A stretch of DNA of 64,000 bases from Pseudomonadota bacterium (lineage in GTDB: Bacteria > Pseudomonadota > Gammaproteobacteria > Steroidobacterales > Woeseiaceae), in the NCBI GenBank assembly GCA_027618995.1, contig JAQCGO010000002.1, forward strand, positions 124,001-188,000. The letters run 5' to 3'. Positions 9,536-16,954 of this stretch are shown here, piece by piece; within the stretch, counting starts at the first letter, position 1; every line of letters begins with the position of its first letter. Below the pieces are notes generated by a model, which was not told where the DNA came from, made no database searches, and worked only from the letters and a program-made list of their open reading frames with translations. The position numbers and the translations under genes are program-made.

Positions 9536-10501
9536 ATGCAAGAAAATCCGAATGATGCGACCGGCCAGCGAACGCAGGTCAGGAAGGTCAGCGTAGACAG
9601 TGAGCAGGCCGGGCAGCGTATCGATAACTACCTGCGACGCGTGCTGCCGGGCATCCCGAAGGGGCGGATCTACAATATCCTCAGGCGTGGTGAGGTGCGG
9701 GTCAACGGCGGCCGGGTGCGCGCCGAGTACAAGTTGCGCGAGGGCGACGAGGTCCGGATTCCGCCGGTCCGGGTACGCATCGAAGGCGACCCGCCGAGCG
9801 CTGGGCTGGCTGCAAGCGTGGCAAATCGGGTGTTGTTCGAGGACAAGCGGCTGCTGGTCATCGATAAACCGTCCGGGATCGCCGTGCATGGCGGCAGCGG
9901 CGTCAGCCACGGCGTTATCGAAATGTTGCGCCACGCGCGCCCCGATTTGCAGGACCTGTCGCTCGTGCATCGGCTGGACCGGGAAACGTCGGGGTGCCTG
10001 GTCCTGGCCAAGCGCCGCAGCGCGCTGCGCGAACTGCATGAACGATTTCGCGAAGGCCAGGTAGAAAAAAATTACCTCGGTCTGGCGGTCGGCGACTGGC
10101 AGCTCGGCGAGCAACTCATTGATGAGCCGCTACTCGTGCAGAACCGGCAGGGCGGTGAGCGTCACGTTATCGTGAATCGGGAAGGCAAGCCGGCGCAAAC
10201 CCGCGTCAACCTGTCTCGAAAGTATGGCAAGTACAGCCTGATGCAGTGTTCGCCGCTGACCGGCCGTACGCACCAGATTCGCGTGCATCTGGAATTCTAT
10301 GAGCACCCGTTGCTGGGCGATGAACGTTACGGAGACGGGGAGGCGAATCGCGCGGCGAAGAAACTCGGCTTGCCGCGATTGTTCCTGCATGCGCAGTCGA
10401 TCGCATTTCCCGATAGCAGTGGCAATGAATTGCATTTTACGTCGCCGCTGGCCGACGATCTCGAGCAATTTCTCCAGCGCCTTGCGAAAAAAGCCCCGTA
10501 G
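9536..10501 (+). CDS. rluC: 23S rRNA pseudouridine synthase RluC
   Basis: RluC-type RluA-family enzymes convert uridines at positions 955, 2504 and 2580 of 23S rRNA to pseudouridine. The 321-residue protein has an N-terminal S4 RNA-binding domain (RIDNYLRRVLPGIPKGRIYNI, residues 25-45) and the catalytic domain with the RluA signature VHRLDRETSGCLVLA, whose aspartate is the nucleophile. GRTHQIRVHL is also present. The first possible start is TTG at 9530, but the ATG at 9536 fits better. Position next to divergent rne is the canonical gammaproteobacterial location of rluC, which favours RluC over RluD or RluA. Confidence 0.93.
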   Translation: MQENPNDATGQRTQVRKVSVDSEQAGQRIDNYLRRVLPGIPKGRIYNILRRGEVRVNGGRVRAEYKLREGDEVRIPPVRVRIEGDPPSAGLAASVANRVLFEDKRLLVIDKPSGIAVHGGSGVSHGVIEMLRHARPDLQDLSLVHRLDRETSGCLVLAKRRSALRELHERFREGQVEKNYLGLAVGDWQLGEQLIDEPLLVQNRQGGERHVIVNREGKPAQTRVNLSRKYGKYSLMQCSPLTGRTHQIRVHLEFYEHPLLGDERYGDGEANRAAKKLGLPRLFLHAQSIAFPDSSGNELHFTSPLADDLEQFLQRLAKKAP

Positions 10502-10513
10502 CGAGCCGCCGTC

Positions 10514-11110
10514 TTAAGACGGCAGCAGGTAGCCCAGATCCAGCAACCTGCCGGCGACCCAGATCATGGGTAAGCCGATCAGCGCAGTCGGGTCTTCGGC
10601 CTTCACCGATTCGAACAGCACGAAGCCGCCACCCTCGAGTTTGAAACTGCCGGCGCAATCGTACGGTTCGTCGTGCCGCAGGTAGACCTCCGCCAGGCGA
10701 CGGTCGAAATTGCGGAAACGCACCGTGGTGACATCGATATGCTCGTGCCGGGTACGGCCAATTGGGTCGAGGATGCAGACCGCCGTCAGGAAGGTCATGG
10801 ACTTGCCGGAGGCCGCGAGCAGCTGTTCAATGGCGCCGGCATAATCGCCGGGTTTGCCGAGCACCTGGTCGTCGAGCACGGCCAGCTGGTCGGCGCCGAT
10901 GATCAAAGCGTGGCGCGCGTTGATCGATACGGCCTCTGCCTTCTTGCGGGCCAGATGGCTGGCCAGTTCATGCGGCTCCAGGCCCTCATCGTTACTCTCG
11001 TCCACCTGCGGCGAGACCGCTTCATATTCCGACAGGAAACGATCCAGCAATCCACGACGGTAGCGTGACGACGAGGCGAGAAAAATCGGTGGCGCGGCGG
11101 GATTCTGCAT
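10514..11110 (-). CDS. yceF: Maf-family nucleotide pyrophosphatase, YceF type
   Basis: Maf proteins hydrolyse non-canonical nucleoside triphosphates; the YceF subgroup prefers 7-methyl-GTP. The 198-residue protein starts PPIFLASSSRYRRGLL, the Maf signature for substrate binding. It continues with PQVDESNDE, ARKKAEAV, LIIGADQLAVLD (catalytic Asp) and GSFKLEGGGFVLFE, the last being typical of YceF rather than YhdE. Divergent placement from yceD-rpmF-plsX-fabH is the standard gammaproteobacterial arrangement and supports the subgroup. A perfect 16-base palindrome (GCCGTCTT and its complement, 10508-10523) overlaps the end of the gene, in the convergent gap with rluC. Confidence 0.92.
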   Translation of the reverse strand: MQNPAAPPIFLASSSRYRRGLLDRFLSEYEAVSPQVDESNDEGLEPHELASHLARKKAEAVSINARHALIIGADQLAVLDDQVLGKPGDYAGAIEQLLAASGKSMTFLTAVCILDPIGRTRHEHIDVTTVRFRNFDRRLAEVYLRHDEPYDCAGSFKLEGGGFVLFESVKAEDPTALIGLPMIWVAGRLLDLGYLLPS

Positions 11111-11227
11111 AAAATCAAAAACTTGGCTAGGATAGCCGGCAGTTTAACCACAACACTGGTGGAAACCGACCGTTTCCAGCCGGTTCGCTTTGACAGCGGC
11201 GGCCGGGGTCCTTATCATGCGCGCGCC

Positions 11228-11767
11228 ATGGGCAATCCGCTGCTACAACGCCGCGCCCCGCAGGAATTGGCGGCAAGCAGGGAACTCATTGAAATTAAAG
11301 CGAAAGTTTCTGATTTCGAGCGACTGAGTGAAACAATTGCAAAGGATTTGAGGCCGCCGGATCGGGACGGACTGCCGGATGACTGGCGCGACTCGATTGT
11401 CAGCGGCCAGCTGCGCTTTGGTTTCAACGCTGCGCAGGGCGATTTGCCGACTGCCAGTGGGCAGGCGGCTGTTACTATCGCTGCAGTCTGCCAGCGTTGC
11501 CTGCAGCCGTTTTCGCTGCCGCTGCAGGCAGAGCTAAAGCTGGTGTTTGGCGAGGGTGGCGGTGGTGACTACGAGCAATGGGAGCTGGACGACGACCAAC
11601 TTTGTCCGGCAGACCTGATCGATGAGGCGCTGGTCATGGCGCTGCCGCTGGCGGCGATGCATGACGCCGAAAGCGCCTGTAAAGCAATGACGGTTGCGGA
11701 GGAAAAGCCGGGCCGGATGAGAACACCGTTTGCGGGTTTGAAAGCGCAAATGGGCAAGGAAAACTGA
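11228..11767 (+). CDS. yceD: YceD family (DUF177) 23S rRNA accumulation protein
   Basis: YceD/DUF177 proteins are needed for normal 23S rRNA accumulation in E. coli and plants and almost always precede rpmF. I place the start at the ATG 11228 (179 residues, close to the E. coli 173), because the upstream in-frame TTG at 11123 would add 35 residues that look non-coding. The family pattern [20 protein letters not shown] lies near residue 85. An acidic stretch ([27 protein letters not shown]) follows, where the family usually has its conserved D-L-x-x-L-v-E-E-L-L-L region. It is first in the yceD-rpmF-plsX-fabH run. Confidence 0.9.
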   Translation: MGNPLLQRRAPQELAASRELIEIKAKVSDFERLSETIAKDLRPPDRDGLPDDWRDSIVSGQLRFGFNAAQGDLPTASGQAAVTIAAVCQRCLQPFSLPLQAELKLVFGEGGGGDYEQWELDDDQLCPADLIDEALVMALPLAAMHDAESACKAMTVAEEKPGRMRTPFAGLKAQMGKEN

Positions 11768-11810
11768 ATTTAATGATGGTGTGTATGCGCCATTATTCCA
11801 GGAGAAGAGC

Positions 11811-12011
11811 ATGGCTGTTCAAAAAAGTCGCAGGACCCCAGCAACACGTGGCGCACGCCGTGCACATGACAAGCTGAAAAAACCGGCAGTGTCCGTTGAC
11901 CCGACCTCGGGTGAGACGCACTTGCGACATCGGGTGACTGCAGACGGCTTCTATCGCGGCAATCAGGTAATTGTGCAGCCGGAAGTCGCAGCAGAAGACG
12001 ACGCCGAGTAA
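11811..12011 (+). CDS. rpmF: 50S ribosomal protein L32
   Basis: A small basic ribosomal protein of the large subunit. The ATG at 11811 has the Shine-Dalgarno sequence AGGAGAAG ten bases upstream and gives the canonical N-terminus [20 protein letters not shown]; 66 residues. The conserved [17 protein letters not shown] block near the middle matches L32. The short acidic tail (AAEDDAE) is an extension compared with the E. coli protein. It lies between yceD and plsX as in most gammaproteobacteria, and translation of this group is probably coupled. Confidence 0.97.
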   Translation: MAVQKSRRTPATRGARRAHDKLKKPAVSVDPTSGETHLRHRVTADGFYRGNQVIVQPEVAAEDDAE

Positions 12012-12033
12012 ACGACCAGGCTGAACAGGTCAT

Positions 12034-13065
12034 GTGCTGCATGACGTTCTGTTTGTGGCGACACAGTCAATAATTTCCCTTGACGCGATGAGCGGCGACC
12101 GTGGCGCCGAGACAGTTGTGCGCGCCGCAAATGCCGCGATTAATGCGCATGCCGGCCTCGAGTTGATCCTGGTTGGCGATTCAGCGCTACTGCGAGACCT
12201 GGTGACTCGTATCGTAGGCGACGAGCCGCGATTGTCGATTGTGCATGCCAGTGAGGTGGTCGCGATGGGCGAGTCTCCGGTTGATGCGTTGCGCAAGAAG
12301 AAAGATTCCTCGATGCGTGTTGCGCTGAACCTGGTCAGGGACGGTGCAGCGGCAGCCTGTGTCAGCGCCGGCAATACGGGGGCGCTGATGGCCACCGCGA
12401 AATATGTACTGAAAATGCTGCCCGGTATCGATCGACCCGCCATTATCACGGAGCTGCCCGCAATCGGCGGCACCCTGCACATGCTCGATCTTGGTGCCAA
12501 CACCCTGTGTTCCGCGGAGCACCTATTTCAGTTCGCCGTCATGGGATCGATTGTGACGGCAGATATCACGGGCATTGAAGCGCCGAAAATCGCCTTGCTG
12601 AACATCGGCGCCGAGGAAACCAAAGGTCACGACACAGTCAGGGAGGCGGCGGCAATGCTGACCGCAAGCAGCCTGAATTACGTCGGCTTCATCGAGGGCA
12701 GCGAATTATTTTCCGGTAAGGCGGACGTCGTCGTTACGGACGGCTTTACCGGCAATGTCGCGCTTAAGACGATGGAGGGAACCGTCGGGCTGGCCTCGCA
12801 CTACCTGCGGCGCGCCTTTAGCAACGGGTGGTTCGCAAAGTTGCAGGCGACATTGTCCCGCCCCGTGCTGCGCCGCCTGGCCGAGGACATGGACTCACGC
12901 AAATACAATGGCGCGACGCTGGTCGGCCTGAATGGTATTGTTATCAAGAGCCACGGCAGCGCCGATAGCTATGCGTTTCAGCACGCCATCGATACGGCGG
13001 TCGTCGAAGTAAAGAACCAAGTGCCTCTGCAGATCGGGCGCCTGTTGCAGCGGGAAGTGGCATGA
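12034..13065 (+). CDS. plsX: Phosphate acyltransferase PlsX
   Basis: PlsX converts acyl-ACP plus phosphate to acyl-phosphate, feeding PlsY in membrane phospholipid synthesis. Visible family blocks include LDAMSGDRGAETVV at the N-terminus (usual motif DAMGGDxGP), VSAGNTGALMATA, RPAIITELPA, LLNIGAEETKGHD and DVVVTDGFTGNVALK. The frame opens at GTG 12034 (343 residues), but a second GTG at 12055, giving the N-terminus (M)ATQSIISLDAMSG, is equally plausible. Typical length is about 340-356. Its stop overlaps the fabH start by 4 bases (ATGA), indicating translational coupling. Confidence 0.95.
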   Translation: MLHDVLFVATQSIISLDAMSGDRGAETVVRAANAAINAHAGLELILVGDSALLRDLVTRIVGDEPRLSIVHASEVVAMGESPVDALRKKKDSSMRVALNLVRDGAAAACVSAGNTGALMATAKYVLKMLPGIDRPAIITELPAIGGTLHMLDLGANTLCSAEHLFQFAVMGSIVTADITGIEAPKIALLNIGAEETKGHDTVREAAAMLTASSLNYVGFIEGSELFSGKADVVVTDGFTGNVALKTMEGTVGLASHYLRRAFSNGWFAKLQATLSRPVLRRLAEDMDSRKYNGATLVGLNGIVIKSHGSADSYAFQHAIDTAVVEVKNQVPLQIGRLLQREVA

Positions 13066-14030
13066 CCTACACAAAAATAGTCGGTACCGGACGATACCTG
13101 CCAGAAAAAATTCTGACTAATTTCGACCTGGAAAAGATGGTCGATACGACGGACGAGTGGATTCGCACGGGTACCGGCGTCGAGCGGCGGCATGTGGTGG
13201 CGCAGGATCAGACCACTTCCGACATGTGCGTTGAAGCCGCGAAAATCGCGATTGAAGATGCCGGCATCGACGTGACGGACATCGACATGGTGCTGGTCGG
13301 CACGACCTCACCGGATCTGATCTTTCCGAATTGTGCGACCCTGGTACAGCACCGCCTGGGCATTCCGGCGTGTCCGGCAATCGGCATGGAAGCAGCGTGC
13401 ACCAGTTTCATCTATGCGCTGACGACCGCAGACAAGTTCATCAAGGCCGGTGAAGCAAAATGTGCGCTGGTGATCGGCGCCGAGTGCATCAGCAAACTGA
13501 TTGACTGGACTGATCGCAATACCTGCGTTCTGTTTGGTGATGGCGCCGGTGCAGTGATCGTGAAATCGTCCGATAAGCCCGGTATCATCGCAACCCACCT
13601 GGGTGCGGATGGCCAGTACAAAGACCTGCTTTACTACTCGGTCGGTGCATCGAAAGATTTGCACAAAGCCGGCACGGACCAGGCGTCGCTCAAGATGACC
13701 GGCAGCGAGGTATTCAAGGTTGCAGTGAAGACCCTGGGTAACGTTGCGACTGAAGTGCTCGCCAAAGCCGGCATTCATCAGGACGAACTCGACTGGCTGG
13801 TTCCGCACCAGGCCAATATTCGAATTATTTAGGCCACTGCGAAGCGCCTGAATCTGCCGCTGGAGAAGGTCATTCTTACGGTGCAGGATCATGGCAATAC
13901 GTCTGCCGCGTCAGTGCCAATGGCGCTTGATGTCGGGCGACGTGATGGCCGTATCAAACCGGGCCAGCTGATCCTGATGGAAGCGTTTGGCGGCGGCTTT
14001 ACCTGGGGTTCGGTATTGCTGCGCATGTAG
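13062..14030 (+). pseudogene. fabH: Beta-ketoacyl-ACP synthase III, interrupted by an in-frame TAG
   Basis: FabH starts type II fatty-acid synthesis by condensing acetyl-CoA with malonyl-ACP. The frame from ATG 13062 encodes the normal N-terminus, the active-site cysteine (MEAACTSFIYAL) and the histidine motif WLVPHQANIRII. It then hits TAG at 13830-13832. In the same frame the expected C-terminal 65 residues follow: [18 protein letters not shown], the catalytic-Asn motif [10 protein letters not shown], and [16 protein letters not shown], ending with TAG at 14028-14030. Homologues have Gln, Ser, Glu or Asp at the interrupted codon, so CAG to TAG is the simplest change. Without readthrough the product (256 residues) lacks the catalytic asparagine and should be inactive. 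The gene is usually followed by fabD-fabG-acpP-fabF, which are not here. Confidence 0.93.
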
Positions 14031-14049
14031 CAACAGCATGCGCTGTTGC
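14030..14049. other. Stem-loop between convergent fabH and DUF1232 gene
   Basis: GCAACAGC (14030-14037) pairs perfectly with GCTGTTGC (14042-14049) around a 4-base loop. It sits exactly between two convergent genes, so it may act as a bidirectional terminator. There is no clear U tract on either side, so termination is inference. Confidence 0.4.
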
Positions 14050-14051
14050 TG

Positions 14052-14597
14052 CTACCAGAGTTTGACCGACTTGCGTTTCGCGGAGCGGCGTTGCATTCGT
14101 TGATGTAATTCCTGCCGGCGACGATCAATGCGGTCGCGACGCACGGCGCTGTCGAATGCCTTGCCATGCTCGTCATCGAAATTCGTGCGGAAAGCGCAAA
14201 AATCCTCGTATGACTGCCGCACGTGGTGCAGGTCGTGCATGATCAGCTCGACCACGATGACGTCGTCGAGATAGCCGATCACAGGGATATCGTCGGGCAG
14301 AATGTCTTCCGGATCCGCGAAATAGATGAACATGGCCAACAATCTTTCTCTGTCGGCGTCGGGCAATTGCCATTCTTCATCGGTCAGCATCTGCATGAAT
14401 AATTCGATTTCGGGCAGGCGGTGTGCAACAAAATCGGGCAACGGTTCGTTGCTCCGAATTTCTTCCAGAACGTCGCGAATAGCCTCAACAATTTCCGCTT
14501 CTTCGGCGTGCCGAATGGCGTTCCTGGAGTGCTTCAAAGCGTCGCGAAAGTACTGCAAATCGCGATCACTGAGTTCAAACGAGATCTTCAAGCTCAT
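14052..14597 (-). CDS. DUF1232 (YkvA-like) protein
   Basis: The protein (181 residues) contains the DUF1232 core LAMFIYFADPEDILPDDIPVIGYLDDVIVVEL at about residues 90-120. This is the family's hallmark D-x-I/L-P-D-x-x-P-V-I-G-Y-L-D-D pattern. The family's biochemical role is unknown; many members are small membrane-associated proteins. This one lacks an obvious long transmembrane helix, and its C-terminus is strongly basic (RRDRIDRRRQELHQRMQRR), which could bind nucleic acid or acidic lipid. The start ATG at 14597 is supported by a plausible N-terminus (MSLKISFELSDRDLQYFR). It is convergent with fabH and divergent from the GST gene. Confidence 0.8.
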   Translation of the reverse strand: MSLKISFELSDRDLQYFRDALKHSRNAIRHAEEAEIVEAIRDVLEEIRSNEPLPDFVAHRLPEIELFMQMLTDEEWQLPDADRERLLAMFIYFADPEDILPDDIPVIGYLDDVIVVELIMHDLHHVRQSYEDFCAFRTNFDDEHGKAFDSAVRRDRIDRRRQELHQRMQRRSAKRKSVKLW

Positions 14598-14680
14598 GAC
14601 ACCAAGTCGGTCGGATAAGGCGACAAAGGCTACCCGCCGTACACAATACCGCCAAACAGATTATTCGATATGATTGGCCC

Positions 14681-15337
14681 ATGACGCTCAAGCTCATTAT
14701 CGGCAACAAGAACTACTCGTCCTGGTCATTGCGCACCTGGTTGTTGTTGCGCGAAGCAGGGATAGAATTTACCGAGCACCGGATAGCGCTGGATATCGAG
14801 TCAACAGCGGCGGAGATCGCGAAAGTCAGCCCTGCCGGCACCGTGCCGGTCCTGCAACTGGACGACCTGACGGTATGGGATACGCTGGCCATTGCGGAAA
14901 CCGTTGCGGAGCGCTACCCGCAGGCGGCTCTGTGGCCAGCAGACGCCGCCGTACGTGCACATGCGCGGAGTATTTGTGCCGAGATGCATGCCGGCTTTGC
15001 GGTGTTGCGAAACAGCATGCCCATGAATTGTCGTGCGATGGGTCGCAAGGTGCCTCTGCCGGATAATCTGACCCGTGAGATCGATCGGATTTTTGCGATC
15101 TGGTCGGATTGCTACCACCGTTACGGCGAGGACAATGGCTGGCTGTTTGGCGCCTTCAGCGTGGCGGATGCGATGTTTGCGCCGGTCGTATTACGTTTTC
15201 GAACTTACGGCATCAACCTGCCCGAATCGGCGTTACACTACCCGCACCGCTTGCTGCGAAGTGAAGCCATGCAGGAATGGCTGGCGGCCGCTGAATCGGA
15301 AACAGAAGTTATTGAGAGTGATGAAAAAGGCAGATGA
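14681..15337 (+). CDS. Glutathione S-transferase family protein
   Basis: A soluble two-domain GST of 218 residues. The thioredoxin-like N-terminal domain begins LKLIIGNKNYSSWSLRTWLLL, with the glutathione-activating serine likely in the SSWS segment. It includes the cis-Pro region GTVPVLQLDD and the following acidic residues (LAIAETVAERYP). The alpha-helical C-terminal domain contains GAFSVADAMFAPVVLRF, the GST N-capping region. The NxxYSSWSLR pattern is typical of a bacterial group annotated as general GST or YfcF-like; the substrate is unknown. Its stop overlaps the start of the L,D-transpeptidase (ATGA), so the two are translationally coupled although their functions seem unrelated. Confidence 0.9.
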   Translation: MTLKLIIGNKNYSSWSLRTWLLLREAGIEFTEHRIALDIESTAAEIAKVSPAGTVPVLQLDDLTVWDTLAIAETVAERYPQAALWPADAAVRAHARSICAEMHAGFAVLRNSMPMNCRAMGRKVPLPDNLTREIDRIFAIWSDCYHRYGEDNGWLFGAFSVADAMFAPVVLRFRTYGINLPESALHYPHRLLRSEAMQEWLAAAESETEVIESDEKGR

Positions 15338-16314
15338 ACAGAAAACTTAAGGTCTTGCTTCTTTGCCTGTCCACCGTGACAGCCCATGCAGAGATATTTG
15401 AGCTGCCACCAGTGGGCTTTGATGTCATTGGTGCAGTCGCGACGGTCACCGCACGTGAGGAAGATACGCTGGTCGATATCGCGCGCCGTCATGGTCTTGG
15501 CTATGAAGATATTGTGCGTGCCAACCCGGGTGTCAATATCTGGGTACCGGGTGAGGGCACGCAAATCGTATTACCGACCCGCTTTGTACTGCCGCCTGGT
15601 CCGCGCACCGGCCTCGTGCTGAATGTTGCCGAGTATCGCCTGTATTATTATCCGACGCCGAAGGCCGGTGAACCGGCCTATGTCATGACCTACCCGGTCA
15701 GCATCGGTCGCCAGGACTGGGAAACGCCTTTGGGTGTTACGCAGATTATTGCCAAGGCCGTCAGACCCTCCTGGTATCCACCGCAATCGGTGCGCGACGA
15801 ACATCTGGCGGCAGGCGATCCGTTGCCGCCCGTCGTGCCGCCGGGACCCGATAACCCGCTCGGCGATCATGCGCTGCGACTTGGCATGCCGGGCTACCTG
15901 ATACATGGCACGAATAAACCGGCGGGTGTCGGCATGCGTGTATCACACGGTTGCGTGCGCATGTTTCCTGAGGATATCGAATTCCTGTTCGACCGTGTTG
16001 CCACCAGTACGAAAGTTCACATCATCAATGTGCCGATCAAGTTTGGCTGGGACGGTGATGAACTCGTGATAGAAGCGCATCCGATACTGGAAGTTACGGT
16101 AGCGGAATCTGACGATGCGTTACCGTCGGAGGAGTTGCCCGTTGTTCGCGATAGCCTGACGACTGTTACGGAACTTTTTATCGCTGCGACCGATGAGCGC
16201 AGTGGTGAACTGGACTGGCCGCTGGCGGAGGAGGTTGTTGGTCGTGCGGACGGTATTCCGGTGGTGGTTGGGCTGGGAATAAAAAACGCCGCGACTAGCG
16301 CGGCGTCGGAATAA
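15334..16314 (+). CDS. L,D-transpeptidase with LysM-like domain (YbiS/ErfK/YcfS type)
   Basis: L,D-transpeptidases act on peptidoglycan in the periplasm; this group attaches Lpp to meso-DAP or makes 3-3 crosslinks. A signal peptide (MNRKLKVLLLCLSTVTAHA) is followed by a LysM-like segment (EEDTLVDIARRHGLGYEDIVRANPGV, about residues 40-65). The YkuD domain has the catalytic motif HGTNKPAGVGMRVSHGCVRM (Cys about residue 209). The 326-residue size and order match ErfK/YbiS/YcfS. The convergent neighbour is an Lpp/OprI lipoprotein ending in lysine, the substrate type of this subgroup, so a role as the Lpp-anchoring enzyme is a good inference. The terminator of that lipoprotein gene lies inside the last codons of this gene. 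Confidence 0.93.
   Translation: MNRKLKVLLLCLSTVTAHAEIFELPPVGFDVIGAVATVTAREEDTLVDIARRHGLGYEDIVRANPGVNIWVPGEGTQIVLPTRFVLPPGPRTGLVLNVAEYRLYYYPTPKAGEPAYVMTYPVSIGRQDWETPLGVTQIIAKAVRPSWYPPQSVRDEHLAAGDPLPPVVPPGPDNPLGDHALRLGMPGYLIHGTNKPAGVGMRVSHGCVRMFPEDIEFLFDRVATSTKVHIINVPIKFGWDGDELVIEAHPILEVTVAESDDALPSEELPVVRDSLTTVTELFIAATDERSGELDWPLAEEVVGRADGIPVVVGLGIKNAATSAASE
16281..16306 (-). terminator. Intrinsic terminator of the Lpp-like gene, inside the end of the L,D-transpeptidase gene
   Basis: A perfect 8-bp stem (ACGCCGCG / CGCGGCGT, 16286-16306) with a 5-base loop is flanked on the left by six A residues. Read on the minus strand this is a GC stem followed by a U run, downstream of the lipoprotein gene, so it should terminate that transcript efficiently. 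It overlaps the final codons of the convergent L,D-transpeptidase. Confidence 0.88.
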
Positions 16315-16332
16315 CATCTTTGTAGTCTTAGG

Positions 16333-16632
16333 CTACTTTGACATCGACTTCTGGAACATGCGTTCCATGCTGGCGCGGTTCGCTTCGCAGCAAGCCTGAG
16401 CTTCTGTTGCGGCCGACAACGCCCGATCTGCAGTACTCTGAGCACCGGCAGCAGCTTCAGTAGCCGAGGCAGCAGCTTCAGTAGCCGAGGCAGCAGCTTC
16501 AGTAGCCGAGGCAGCATCTGCAGCAGCTTTGTCAGCGGTAGCTTTCACTTCGTTCAGGGTGGAGGTTGTTGCACAACCATATGCGAGACTCAGGAAGAGC
16601 ACGAGTGCGCTTACTTTTACAATCTTGTTCAT
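16333..16632 (-). CDS. Alanine-zipper outer-membrane lipoprotein (Lpp/OprI type)
   Basis: A 99-residue structural lipoprotein. The signal peptide ends LSLAYGC, with Cys20 as the lipidated residue; the L-A-x-G-C form is like Pseudomonas OprI. The mature 80 residues form an alanine-rich heptad zipper containing repeated ATEAAAS units. The tail SMERMFQKSMSK ends in lysine, the residue that L,D-transpeptidases join to peptidoglycan in Lpp. OprI ends similarly (MLEKASRK). The CysCys pair near the end of the zipper (AQACCEANR) could link trimer chains. It is longer than E. coli Lpp (58 mature residues) and OprI (64). It has a strong promoter and terminator of its own and is likely abundant. Confidence 0.92.
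   Translation of the reverse strand: MNKIVKVSALVLFLSLAYGCATTSTLNEVKATADKAAADAASATEAAASATEAAASATEAAAGAQSTADRALSAATEAQACCEANRASMERMFQKSMSK
16450..16512 (-). repeat. Three perfect tandem 21-bp repeats coding for one heptad each
   Basis: Three identical, adjacent 21-base units (16450-16470, 16471-16491, 16492-16512) lie within the lipoprotein gene, and a partial degenerate fourth follows. Twenty-one bases encode exactly one seven-residue turn of the alanine zipper. Gain or loss of a unit keeps the frame and the helix register. Confidence 0.95.
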
Positions 16633-16670
16633 TTTAAAAATTTCCTTTTTTGTGGTGCAATTGCCTGCGC

Positions 16671-16699
16671 ATTATTTACTAAACGACACGAAGCTTCAA
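16671..16699 (-). promoter_or_regulatory. Sigma-70-type promoter of the Lpp-like gene
   Basis: On the minus strand TTGAAG (16699-16694) and AATAAT (16676-16671) are 17 bases apart, upstream of the lipoprotein start at 16632. An AAGGAAA ribosome site precedes that ATG. The match to -35/-10 consensus is good; activity is inferred. Confidence 0.65.
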
Positions 16700-16892
16700 T
16701 GAAAACCTTAGTTTTATTGGCGTTTGTCGGTGTCTGCCGACAATACGACCGCTGATCGATCAAGCTGCGGTGCAGTCCCATTTGGGGTGCTCGGACGCGA
16801 AGCATAAAGCTCGCGTAGCGAGCAGCGAGCGGACGAGTACGCCGAAGCGGATCTGCTTTTCCGAGTTTCGCAAATAGCGATCGTATCGCCGC

Positions 16893-16944
16893 TTGCGTTG
16901 TTCAAAGTACTGTATATAATCACATGCACTGTGCATACATACAG
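16893..16944 (+). promoter_or_regulatory. LexA-controlled promoter of lexA-imuA-imuB-dnaE2 (SOS box)
   Basis: TTGCGT (16893-16898) and a perfect TATAAT (16915-16920) are spaced 16 bases apart and form the promoter. CTGTGCATACATACAG (16929-16944) fits the CTG-N10-CAG LexA box exactly and lies at the start of the transcript, where a bound repressor would block it. A second imperfect half-match (CTG at 16910, CAT at 16923) overlaps the -10 and could be a weak second box. This arrangement is as expected for autoregulated lexA. Confidence 0.88.
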
Positions 16945-16954
16945 GAATGCTGAA

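Noticed and set aside
10508-10523. Perfect 16-base palindrome near the rluC/yceF junction as a terminator
   Set aside because: There is no loop in the perfect palindrome and no U tract on either side; it is mostly within yceF codons. It could be chance.
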